Source: an uncultured Collinsella sp. (lineage in GTDB: Bacteria > Actinomycetota > Coriobacteriia > Coriobacteriales > Coriobacteriaceae). Taken from it: DNA of 5,366 nt. Below the pieces are notes generated by a model that made no database searches, was not told the DNA's origin, and was given only the letters and a program-made list of their open reading frames with translations. The stretch covers positions 1-5,366 of the forward strand of contig CAAENA010000044.1 in the NCBI GenBank assembly GCA_900757205.1, read 5' to 3'. Below are positions 1-5,257 of this stretch, piece by piece. A program made the position numbers and the translations under genes. Numbering within the stretch: position 1 is the stretch's first letter; each line of letters starts with the position of its first letter.

Positions 1-326
1 GCGGCGGGCGTAGCGATGGCATAGATCAGGTTGACGCCATCGCCCACGAACTTGTCGGCGATGGACTTACACGTGGACTGGTCGTTCTGGGCATTTTTCT
101 GGTCGATCTTGACCTTGAGACCGCTCTTCTTGATGGCTTTGACAAAGCCGTCGTTGGCGGCGTCGAGTGCGGAGTGCTCGGTAAGCTGTAGAACGCCGAC
201 GGTGTAGTCGGAACCGGCGGCAGCGGAGCCGGAACCAGGGTTGCCGCCGCATCCGGCGAGCGGAGCGAGCGCGAGCAGGCCGGCAGAGACCAGAAGGCTC
301 CTGCGGCTGATGGTGATGTCCTTCAT
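1..326 (-). CDS. ABC transporter substrate-binding lipoprotein, COG2984/TrpX-like (partial, N-terminus)
   Basis: Only the first 108 codons are present; the gene runs off the left edge. The protein should bind a small solute outside the membrane and hand it to an ABC permease and ATPase, probably encoded further left. The N-terminus has a twin-arginine-like motif (SRRSLL, residues 7-12), a hydrophobic stretch, then the lipobox LAGC with Cys26 as the predicted lipidated residue. A Gly/Ser/Ala-rich linker follows. The mature part begins YTVGVLQLTEH and continues ALDAANDGF, NAQNDQST and LIYAIATPA. These fit the ABC_sub_bind family (PF04392), whose members typically read VGI.Q..EHPALD...GF and later NAQGD and IATPAAQ. 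TrpX-type members of this family are linked to aromatic amino acids, but the substrate here cannot be read from the sequence. The ATG at 326-324 is preceded by GGGGG (338-334) at 7 bases. The other ATG, at 331, hits a stop after one codon. Confidence 0.85.
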   Translation of the reverse strand, partial: MKDITISRRSLLVSAGLLALAPLAGCGGNPGSGSAAAGSDYTVGVLQLTEHSALDAANDGFVKAIKKSGLKVKIDQKNAQNDQSTCKSIADKFVGDGVNLIYAIATPA

Positions 327-361
327 ATCATTACCCCCAGTATAGAAATGGCTGGAAACAC

Positions 362-380
362 TGCACTCAAACAAAGTGCA
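362..380 (-). promoter_or_regulatory. Inverted repeat in the leader of the ABC substrate-binding gene
   Basis: TGCACT (362-367) and AGTGCA (375-380) form a perfect 6-bp inverted repeat around a 7-base loop. It lies just downstream of the transcription start predicted from the promoter at 390-417, and about 35 bases before the start codon. It could be an operator for a repressor or a 5' hairpin that stabilises the mRNA. No T-run follows it, so it is not an intrinsic terminator. Confidence 0.4.
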
Positions 381-389
381 AGTGGGTCT

Positions 390-417
390 ATAGTAGCGCC
401 GATGTCCATTTTTACAA
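390..417 (-). promoter_or_regulatory. Predicted sigma70-type promoter for the ABC substrate-binding gene
   Basis: On the minus strand, TTGTAA (417-412) and TACTAT (395-390) are separated by 16 bases. They resemble the consensus -35 (TTGACA) and -10 (TATAAT). The start site would fall near 383, leaving a leader of about 57 bases. This suggests the transporter is transcribed separately from the WYL regulator upstream. No convincing GC-rich terminator is seen in 418-486, so read-through from the regulator is possible. Confidence 0.5.
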
Positions 418-486
418 TAATCTGGCGGGTTTTTTAATACAGAATCGGATGGGCGGTACGGGTAGTCGAATGGACGGCGGAGGATC

Positions 487-1272
487 TTATGCGGCGGAGG
501 CGGCGTCGTCCTCGTCGAGGGCGGCGAAGAGCTTCTTGCCGTCAAGGAGACGCGTGGTGACGTTTCTCATGCGGCCAATCTCTACGGTACGCAGCGTGTC
601 ATCGGCGCCTCGGGCGTCATAGACCGTTCCCAGCAAATACGAGATGCCGTCTCGTTGCTTGATGGCAAAGGGGCGGAGCGTCATCCGTGCTACTTCGGTT
701 TCGCCACGTGTCGTGACGCTCGAAATATCAAAGCCCACCGTGGTTCCGTGGTCGATGGCTTGCTCGATGAGCTCGCAGGTGTCGATGCGCTTGACGGGCG
801 TGCGCGTGGCCTTGGCGGATTTGCTGCCGGCACTTGGAGCAGGCTCGGGTGCATCGAGGTAGCCGCGAACGTCGGCGCTCGCCATGGCGACCAAGTGCTG
901 CGCCATGCTTTTTCGAATGGCGATGGGCGTAGAGCGGTTGCGCATGACCATGCCGTGGAGCCGGATGATCTCTTCGTCGGTGAGCGGGCGGGTCAAGAGC
1001 CGATACCCCACACCGCGTTTGTACTCAATTTCGTATCCTGCATGGCGAAGTGCGGAGATGGCAGTGTAGATGCTGCGCCGCGCCGCCGAGATGGGCATGC
1101 GGGCGGGGTCGTCGGGATGGGCGAGGCGCCGGATCAACTCATCGGAAAGCATGGCCTTGTCCTCGCCGGTGTTCTCGCTTAATAGTTGCAGGATGCGAAC
1201 GGCGCGATAGGCTGCCATTGAGGCGGCGCCTCTAGTCGTGGTGTCGTAGGTTTCAACAGTGGCTTCGGTCAT
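487..1272 (-). CDS. WYL-domain transcriptional regulator (short form)
   Basis: This is a predicted cytoplasmic DNA-binding regulator of 261 residues. Residues 20-95 form a DeoR/HTH_11-like winged helix: AYRAVRILQLLSE, then ISAARRSIYTAISALRHAG as the recognition-helix region, then the wing EIEYKRGVGYRL. A variable, Ala/Ser/Pro-rich linker spans about 140-160. Residues 165-240 match a WYL domain: RMTLRPFAIKQRDGISYLLG followed by LRTVEIGRMRNV, the usual YL...R.F.l.Ri pattern. The name-giving Trp is Ser here (S211-Y212-L213). WYL domains are thought to sense small ligands or nucleic acids. The protein is shorter than most HTH-WYL regulators (roughly 300-330 residues), with no C-terminal WCX extension visible. 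A GTG three codons upstream (1281) is only one base from the ribosome site AAAGGA (1288-1283); the ATG at 1272 sits 10 bases from it and is preferred. Its targets are unknown; the downstream transporter or its own gene are possibilities. Confidence 0.8.
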   Translation of the reverse strand: MTEATVETYDTTTRGAASMAAYRAVRILQLLSENTGEDKAMLSDELIRRLAHPDDPARMPISAARRSIYTAISALRHAGYEIEYKRGVGYRLLTRPLTDEEIIRLHGMVMRNRSTPIAIRKSMAQHLVAMASADVRGYLDAPEPAPSAGSKSAKATRTPVKRIDTCELIEQAIDHGTTVGFDISSVTTRGETEVARMTLRPFAIKQRDGISYLLGTVYDARGADDTLRTVEIGRMRNVTTRLLDGKKLFAALDEDDAASAA

Positions 1273-1323
1273 GGTGCCCACGTCCTTTCCGTTTTGGGTG
1301 GCAACGGTATGGAGCCTAGGACG

Positions 1324-1356
1324 CTGGGTTTTCCCAGGGGCGCAGAGCGCTCTGGG
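1324..1356 (-). repeat. Overlapping palindromes in the WYL regulator leader
   Basis: Two perfect palindromes lie side by side 52-85 bases upstream of the WYL start codon: CTGGG-TTTT-CCCAG (1324-1337) and CAGAGCGCTCTG (1343-1354). CCCAG at 1333-1337 can also pair with CTGGG at 1352-1356, which extends the second palindrome. The two pairings are mutually exclusive. They could be operators (autoregulation is common in such regulators) or alternative RNA hairpins in the leader. No T-run follows, so neither is a standard terminator. Confidence 0.45.
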
Positions 1357-1389
1357 CGGTCGGTAGCCGTCGGCAAGCGGCGGGTCGAG

Positions 1390-1453
1390 TTTTCAACAGC
1401 CCTGCCCAACTGACCAAAAACTTGCCAAAAGCTTGACGGATGCTGTTGAAAAA
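1390..1453. repeat. 63-bp element bounded by 11-bp inverted repeats, with 11-bp phased internal units
   Basis: TTTTCAACAGC (1390-1400) and GCTGTTGAAAA (1442-1452) are perfect 11-bp inverted repeats enclosing 41 bases. From 1410 the sequence reads as four successive 11-base units: CTGACCAAAAA, CTTGCCAAAAG, CTTGACGGATG and CTGTTGAAAAA. A-tracts in three of them recur at one- or two-turn helical spacing, which may bend the DNA. The right arm runs into the A-run that encodes the U-tract of the asnS terminator. The element lies in the region where a promoter for the WYL gene would be expected. It could be a small mobile repeat, a regulator site or curved promoter DNA. Confidence 0.5.
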
Positions 1454-1481
1454 AGCGCCCCTCGGCTTGCCGAGAGGCGCT
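1449..1481 (-). terminator. Intrinsic terminator of asnS
   Basis: On the minus strand a 12-bp GC-rich stem (1481-1470 with 1465-1454, one internal mismatch at 1475/1460) with loop CAAG is followed by six T residues (1454-1449). It lies 41 bases past the asnS stop codon. This is a textbook Rho-independent terminator and separates asnS from the WYL gene. Confidence 0.85.
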
Positions 1482-1521
1482 GGCGTGATGCGCTGGAACG
1501 CGTTTGGTGGCGCTGTGGCGA

Positions 1522-2925
1522 TTAGAAGTCGGCGTTGCCCACGGTGCGCGGGTGTGGCAGGACGTCGCGGATGTTGCCCACGCCGGTGAGGTACATCACC
1601 AAGCGCTCGAAGCCCAGACCGTAGCCGGCGTGCTTGCAGGAACCGTAGCGGCGCAGGTCAAGGTAGTACTTGTACTGCTCGGGATTCATACCCAGATCCT
1701 TGATGCGGGCCTCGAGCAGATCCAGGCGCTCCTCGCGCTGGGAGCCGCCGATAATCTCGCCGATGCCCGGCACCAGGCAGTCGGCGGCGGCGACGGTCTT
1801 GCCGTCCTCGTTCATGCGCATGTAGAACGCCTTGATCTCGGCCGGGTAGTCGGTCACAAAAGTCGGTCGCTTAAAGTGCTCCTCGGTCAGGAAGCGCTCG
1901 TGCTCGGTCTGCAGGTCGATGCCCCAGCTGACGGGGTAATCAAACTGGTGGCCAGCAGCGACGGCCTGCTCCAGGATTTCGACGGCCTCGGTATAGGTGA
2001 CGCGGGCGAAGTCGGAGTTGGCGACATGGTCCAAGCGCTCGAGCAGACCCTTGTCCACAAACTTGTTGAGCATATTGAGCTCGTCGGGGCAGGTGGCCAT
2101 AACATCCTTAAGGACGTACTTGAGCATGGCCTCGGCGTTATCCATGTAGTCGTTAAGGTCGGCGAAGGCCATCTCGGGCTCGATCATCCAAAACTCGGCG
2201 GCGTGGCGCGTGGTGTTGGAGTTTTCGGCGCGGAAGGTGGGGCCAAAGGTGTACACGTCGCCAAAGGCCATGGCAAAGTTCTCGGCATTGAGCTGGCCGG
2301 ACACGGTAAGGCTCGCGTGCTTGCCAAAGAAGTCCTGGCTCCAGTCGACCTCGCCGGACTCGGTGAGGGGCGGATTTTTGGGGTCGAGCGTGGTCACGCG
2401 GAACATCTCGCCGGCGCCCTCGCAGTCACTCGTGGTGATGATAGGGGTGTTGACGTAGACAAAGCCCTGCTCCTGGAAGAAGCGGTGGATGGCGGCAGCC
2501 GCGACAGAGCGGATGCGGAACACGGCGCGGAACAGGTTGGTGCGCGGGCGCAGGTGCTGCTGGGAACGCAGGAACTCGACGGTTGCGCGCTTTTTCTGCA
2601 GCGGGTAATCCGGGGCGCTGACGCCCTCGACCTCGATGGAGGTGGCAGAAAGCTCGAAAGGCTGGGGCGCATCGGGGGTCAGCTTGACGGTGCCGGTGCA
2701 AATGAGTGCGGCCGAGACGTTTTGATGGGCGATCTCGTCGTAGTTGTCGAGTGCCTCGCGGTTCATGACGACCTGCAGGTCGCGGAAGCAGCTGCCGTCG
2801 TTGAGCGTAACAAAGCCAAAGTTCTTCATGTCGCGGATGGACTTGACCCAGCCGGCGACGGTGACGGTCTGGCCGCCAAGCGACTCGGCATCGGCGTAAA
2901 GCTGCGCGATTTTGGTGCGGTTCAC
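1522..2925 (-). CDS. asnS: Asparaginyl-tRNA synthetase
   Basis: This class IIb aminoacyl-tRNA synthetase charges tRNA-Asn with asparagine using ATP, in the cytoplasm. With the chosen start it has 467 residues, almost the length of E. coli AsnRS (466). The N-terminal OB-fold that reads the anticodon starts at VTVAGWVKSIRDMKNFGF (about 21-38) and covers roughly the first 100 residues. The catalytic domain shows motif 1 around 153-165, the AsnRS signature TSDCEGAGEMF, the AsnRS-type insert ending DWSQDFFGK, motif 2 FRAENSNTTRHAAEFW (231-246) and motif 3 GLGFERLVMYLTG (436-448), ending NIRDVLPHPRT. The insert and motif 2 point to AsnRS rather than AspRS. The start is uncertain. In-frame ATGs exist at 2961 and 2937, but GGGAGGA (2935-2929) lies just upstream of GTG 2925, and starting there gives the family length. 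The gene is monocistronic, between terminators at 3034-3072 and 1449-1481. Confidence 0.97.
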   Translation of the reverse strand: MNRTKIAQLYADAESLGGQTVTVAGWVKSIRDMKNFGFVTLNDGSCFRDLQVVMNREALDNYDEIAHQNVSAALICTGTVKLTPDAPQPFELSATSIEVEGVSAPDYPLQKKRATVEFLRSQQHLRPRTNLFRAVFRIRSVAAAAIHRFFQEQGFVYVNTPIITTSDCEGAGEMFRVTTLDPKNPPLTESGEVDWSQDFFGKHASLTVSGQLNAENFAMAFGDVYTFGPTFRAENSNTTRHAAEFWMIEPEMAFADLNDYMDNAEAMLKYVLKDVMATCPDELNMLNKFVDKGLLERLDHVANSDFARVTYTEAVEILEQAVAAGHQFDYPVSWGIDLQTEHERFLTEEHFKRPTFVTDYPAEIKAFYMRMNEDGKTVAAADCLVPGIGEIIGGSQREERLDLLEARIKDLGMNPEQYKYYLDLRRYGSCKHAGYGLGFERLVMYLTGVGNIRDVLPHPRTVGNADF

Positions 2926-2971
2926 GTATCCTCCCATAACGGTTGAATGATAGTTATCCATACAGTTCGAT

Positions 2972-2977
2972 ATTCTA
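2972..2977 (-). promoter_or_regulatory. Possible -10 element for asnS
   Basis: TAGAAT on the minus strand (2977-2972) is the best -10-like hexamer between the upstream terminator and the asnS start. It would start transcription near 2965, giving a leader of about 40 bases to GTG 2925. No good -35 box lies at the expected distance, so this is weak. No T-box leader is seen before this synthetase gene. Confidence 0.25.
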
Positions 2978-3033
2978 GCAGCTCGGCTCATTTGGGCTAT
3001 ACAGATAAGGCATTGGCGGGATGGTTTTTCAAA

Positions 3034-3072
3034 CGAAAAGCGCCCACGGCAAATGCTCGTGGGCGCTTTTCG
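3034..3072 (-). terminator. Intrinsic terminator of the PTS IIA gene
   Basis: CGAAAAGCGCCCACG (3034-3048) and CGTGGGCGCTTTTCG (3058-3072) form a perfect 15-bp stem with a 9-base loop, 33 bases past the IIA stop codon. On the minus strand the GC-rich core is followed by TTTTCGTTT. Because the arms are symmetric (AAAA at one end, TTTT at the other) it could work in both directions, but no plus-strand gene reads into it. Confidence 0.88.
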
Positions 3073-3105
3073 TGTTGCCTTTTGGCTGTGTGGCGCGGGG
3101 CCTGG

Positions 3106-3669
3106 CTACTTGGTCTTGGCTACCAGCAGCGGGTCGCCCAGCTTGACGAGCGGGTTGCCGCCGATAAGCGTTCCGGACTCGCCGACATGGTCGATGCTCT
3201 TAAGACGATCGAGCTCGGAGATGATGACGGTCACGATGTCCTCGTGGCCGGCGGCCTTGATGGCCTCGCGATCGAAGCTGATGAGCGGCTGGCCGGCCTT
3301 GACCGTGTCACCCATCTCGACAAAGCGGGCAAAACCCTTGCCGTTCATTTCCACGGTGCCCAGGCCGACATGGATGAACACGCGAAGACCGTCCTCGGTG
3401 ATCATGCCGATGGAGTGGTTGGTGACGGTGGTGGCGCCGATACGGCCGTTAGCGGGGGCGTAAATGGTGCCGGTAATGGGCTCGATGCCGTAGCCCTGGC
3501 CGAGCATGCCCGAGGCGATGGTCTCGTCGGGAACCTCACTCAGATTGACGAGCACGCCGTTGACAGGAGCGTAGATGACGCCTTCGCGGGTGGCGAAGCT
3601 TGCTGCGGGCGGAACGGACGCCTCGCCCGACGAAGTGAACGTGGACTTGAGCGAATCGAGCAGACCCAT
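3106..3669 (-). CDS. crr: PTS glucose-type IIA component (EIIA-Glc family)
   Basis: This single-domain cytoplasmic phosphocarrier has 187 residues. In the phosphotransferase system, IIA proteins take phosphate from HPr and pass it to a IIB domain for sugar uptake; in several bacteria they also signal carbon status. The family pattern is clear: GVIYAPVNGVLVNLSEVPD (about 30-48), MLGQGYGIEP, YAPANGRIG, then both conserved active-site histidines, His85 in TNHSIG and His100 in VFIHVGLGTVEMNG. By analogy with E. coli His75/His90, His100 is the phosphorylated one. The C-terminal part has GFARFVEMGDTVKAGQPLISFD, also typical. The ATG at 3669 has GGAGG (3679-3675) at 5 bases; an in-frame upstream GTG at 3747 lacks a ribosome site. 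No IIB or IIC domain is fused or adjacent, so it must serve permeases encoded elsewhere. The sugar served is not determined. Confidence 0.93.
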   Translation of the reverse strand: MGLLDSLKSTFTSSGEASVPPAASFATREGVIYAPVNGVLVNLSEVPDETIASGMLGQGYGIEPITGTIYAPANGRIGATTVTNHSIGMITEDGLRVFIHVGLGTVEMNGKGFARFVEMGDTVKAGQPLISFDREAIKAAGHEDIVTVIISELDRLKSIDHVGESGTLIGGNPLVKLGDPLLVAKTK

Positions 3670-3718
3670 AGATGCCTCCAACGTATCAGGCGCGCATGTT
3701 GCACGCGTGTGGTTTGCC

Positions 3719-3741
3719 GGAAACGTTTCGTACGTGTTTCC
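3719..3741 (-). promoter_or_regulatory. LacI-family-like palindrome in the PTS IIA leader
   Basis: GAAACGTTTC (3720-3729) is a perfect 10-bp palindrome with a central CG, the shape typical of LacI-family operators, including sugar regulators and CcpA-like sites. It sits within a wider inverted repeat, GGAAAC (3719-3724) and GTTTCC (3736-3741). It lies just downstream of the predicted IIA promoter, where a bound repressor would block transcription. In RNA the wider repeat could also form a hairpin. The regulator is not in the window. Confidence 0.4.
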
Positions 3742-3760
3742 CAGCACGGTCAGCGCTCCT

Positions 3761-3789
3761 ATTTTACGCTGTCCAACGATACCTCTGAA
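3761..3789 (-). promoter_or_regulatory. Predicted promoter of the PTS IIA gene
   Basis: On the minus strand, TTCAGA (3789-3784, four of six consensus bases) and TAAAAT (3766-3761, five of six) are separated by exactly 17 bases. Transcription would start near 3754, giving a leader of about 85 bases that contains the palindrome at 3719-3741. Confidence 0.5.
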
Positions 3790-3800
3790 CAGCGATTTTG

Positions 3801-3810
3801 TGATATATCA
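3801..3810. promoter_or_regulatory. TGATATATCA palindrome in the divergent intergenic region
   Basis: This is a perfect 10-bp AT-rich palindrome about 105 bases upstream of the hydrolase start and just upstream of the IIA -35 box. It could be an operator shared by the divergent genes, or part of a hydrolase promoter (TATATC as a weak -10). I found no clear -35/-10 pair for the hydrolase between 3790 and 3900. Confidence 0.25.
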
Positions 3811-3915
3811 GTTGAAGGCCAACTTATTGCGGGGGTGTTTCTGCGCCGCGGGCTCAAGTGGGGTACGCTAAGGTGCGAAAAACGAGTGCGCACGAATCGC
3901 ACGGAGGGAGCACCT

Positions 3916-4815
3916 ATGATTATTGAGAACCATGCGCTGTGGGGCGAGGAGCCGACCGAGGATTATCCGGCGACGTTTACGTATCTGGGTGCCGAGCCGC
4001 TGCCCGACAAGCCCAATGGCCGCCGCCCCGCGGTGATCATCTGCGGCGGAGGCGGGTTTACGCATATCGCTCCGCACGAGCAGGACCCGGTGGCGTTTGC
4101 GTTTTTGGACCGCGGCTACCAGGCCTTTGTGCTCAACTATGTGACGAGCGCCACGGGCGACGTGAGCTTTCCGCACCCGCAGGCGGACCTCGCCAAGATG
4201 GTCGCTACCGTGCGCGCCAACGCCGACGAGTGGCATGTCGATCCCAAGCGCGTGTGCATCGTGGGTTTCTCGGCGGGCGGCATGATCTGCGCCTCGTTGG
4301 CAACGCAGTGGAAGACCGGACCTTTCGCGGGCCTTGCCGGGGCTCGTCCGGAGGATATTCGTCCCGACGCCGTGGTGCTGGGCTATCCGTTGCTCGACCT
4401 TGCCTATGTGCGCGATATGCAGACGCGTGACCCGCGCATCGACCTGCGCGTGCCCAAGACGGGTGGCAAGACAGGGCGCGATTTGCTCAACGACTATCTG
4501 TCGATGGTGACGGGCGGCGAGGCGACCGATGAGCACCTGGCCGACATTTGCCCTACCACGCACGTTTCGCGCCAGATGCCCCCGACCTTTGTGTGGGGCG
4601 TTTCGGACGACAAGACGGCGCCGGTCGCGCAGGTCTACCCGTTTGCGCAGCGCATGGCCGAGGAGGGTGTTGCATGCGAGATGCACGTCTTTGACCAGGG
4701 TGGCCACGGCCTTTCGCTCGGCAACGCCAATACCGCGGTCGACAACGAGGACAAGCAGGTTTCCGTCCGTCCCTGGATCCGCCTGGCCTTCCGCTTCCTG
4801 GAACGCCATATGTAA
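3916..4815 (+). CDS. Alpha/beta-hydrolase, acetyl esterase/lipase-like
   Basis: This predicted cytoplasmic serine hydrolase of 299 residues has no signal peptide. The fold markers occur in order: ICGGGGFTHIAPHEQD (42-57) gives the oxyanion-hole glycine loop, in place of the usual HGGG; FLDRGYQAFVLNY follows; then HVDPKRVCIVGFSAGG (107-122) with nucleophile Ser119; FVWGVSDDKTAPV (225-237) with the acid Asp231 or Asp232; and FDQGGHGLS (259-267) with His264. This arrangement matches the COG0657/Aes and BD-FAE-like esterases, many of which remove acetyl groups from sugars or xylan fragments. The actual substrate is unknown. The ATG at 3916 has GGAGG (3903-3907) at 8 bases; the frame stays open far upstream, but that stretch is antisense to the PTS gene. 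It is probably the first gene of a two-gene unit with the small protein 47 bases downstream. Confidence 0.92.
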   Translation: MIIENHALWGEEPTEDYPATFTYLGAEPLPDKPNGRRPAVIICGGGGFTHIAPHEQDPVAFAFLDRGYQAFVLNYVTSATGDVSFPHPQADLAKMVATVRANADEWHVDPKRVCIVGFSAGGMICASLATQWKTGPFAGLAGARPEDIRPDAVVLGYPLLDLAYVRDMQTRDPRIDLRVPKTGGKTGRDLLNDYLSMVTGGEATDEHLADICPTTHVSRQMPPTFVWGVSDDKTAPVAQVYPFAQRMAEEGVACEMHVFDQGGHGLSLGNANTAVDNEDKQVSVRPWIRLAFRFLERHM

Positions 4816-4850
4816 AAGTAGACTACTTGCCCGTTTCAAAAAGTCTGCTT
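4816..4850 (+). repeat. Intercistronic hairpin between the hydrolase and the small protein
   Basis: AAGTAGACT (4816-4824) pairs with AGTCTGCTT (4842-4850) as a 9-bp stem with one G-U pair and a 17-base loop. It fills the gap right after the hydrolase stop codon and ends two bases before the AGGAGG of the next gene. The 5' arm also belongs to a smaller palindrome, AAGTAG-A-CTACTT (4816-4828). It may protect the upstream message or tune translation of the downstream gene. It lacks the T-run of a terminator. Confidence 0.45.
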
Positions 4851-4862
4851 AGAGGAGGAGCC

Positions 4863-5183
4863 ATGCTTGAGGGTACGTATGTGGTTTTGGCCCAGACGCC
4901 GGTGGGGAGCAAGCGCGGCGAGGTGACGTTTTCACATGGGGTGAACGGCGCGCTCAGGGCAGTACCAAACGTCAGGGGTCTCAATATCGCTCTCTCGGGT
5001 GCCCGCGCTGAGTGTGATTTCTTTGAGCTCTCGGGTACTATCTCCCACGTCTTGATGGGCAAGGCGCCCTTTACATGCACGGGGTCGGTTGAGGGTGATC
5101 GACTCACTGCTACCGCGCGGTCGGGTTCCATTTCGATCTCGCTGAGCGGTATGCGCAAAGAGCTTTCGGGTCGCACCGCATAA
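4863..5183 (+). CDS. Small beta-rich protein of unknown function
   Basis: A 106-residue protein that I cannot assign to a named family with certainty. It has no signal peptide, membrane segment or cysteine pair motif. Hydrophobic and polar residues alternate in short blocks separated by Gly turns: GTYVVLAQTPVGSKRGEVTF, LNIALSG, FFELSGTI, PFTCTGSVEGDRLTATA and SISISLSGMRK. This suggests a small antiparallel beta-barrel or sheet. The layout GTY...QTP.G...G.v.f, then G......F..SG, then P....GsV.GD.LT.ta...G...l.G.r, resembles short conserved hypothetical proteins of gut anaerobes, judged from memory only. The ATG at 4863 has a strong AGGAGG (4853-4858) at 4 bases; an in-frame TTG at 4827 would overlap the intercistronic hairpin and is rejected. 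Its position after the hydrolase suggests co-transcription and possibly a linked role. Confidence 0.75.
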   Translation: MLEGTYVVLAQTPVGSKRGEVTFSHGVNGALRAVPNVRGLNIALSGARAECDFFELSGTISHVLMGKAPFTCTGSVEGDRLTATARSGSISISLSGMRKELSGRTA

Positions 5184-5257
5184 AGTTTGCGCAGGTAAAC
5201 ATCGGTATTTGACTTTATAAAATAGTTCAGAGCGTTATCATTTGTCGTTACGAGTTG

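Noticed and set aside
421..440. GGCGGG followed by TTTTTT on the plus strand, resembling a terminator tail.
   Set aside because: No GC-rich stem of usable length precedes it and no plus-strand gene ends here.
1296..1307. GGGTGGCAACGG on the plus strand, similar to the T-box antiterminator core (GGGTGGNACCGCG).
   Set aside because: No plus-strand gene follows for more than 2 kb, the match is incomplete, and no specifier stem is visible. It is upstream sequence of the minus-strand WYL gene.
1504..2946. Long plus-strand open frame (480 codons) opposite asnS.
   Set aside because: It mirrors the asnS coding strand, as expected in GC-rich DNA. It has no ribosome site, and its residue composition (runs of Val, Gly, Leu, Ala, His, Asp) is typical of an antisense shadow.
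2947..3915. Plus-strand extension of the hydrolase frame far upstream of 3916.
   Set aside because: The extension is antisense to the PTS IIA gene and its terminator. The strong GGAGG before ATG 3916 and the esterase-like N-terminus fix the start there.
3868..4839. Minus-strand open frame of 323 codons opposite the hydrolase.
   Set aside because: It is the antisense of a clear alpha/beta-hydrolase with an intact catalytic triad. It shows no recognisable domain of its own.
5209..5240. TTGACT with TTATCA as a -35/-10 pair for the feoA-like gene.
   Set aside because: The spacing is 20 bases, too long for a normal sigma70 promoter. The sequence is noted only as an AT-rich region.
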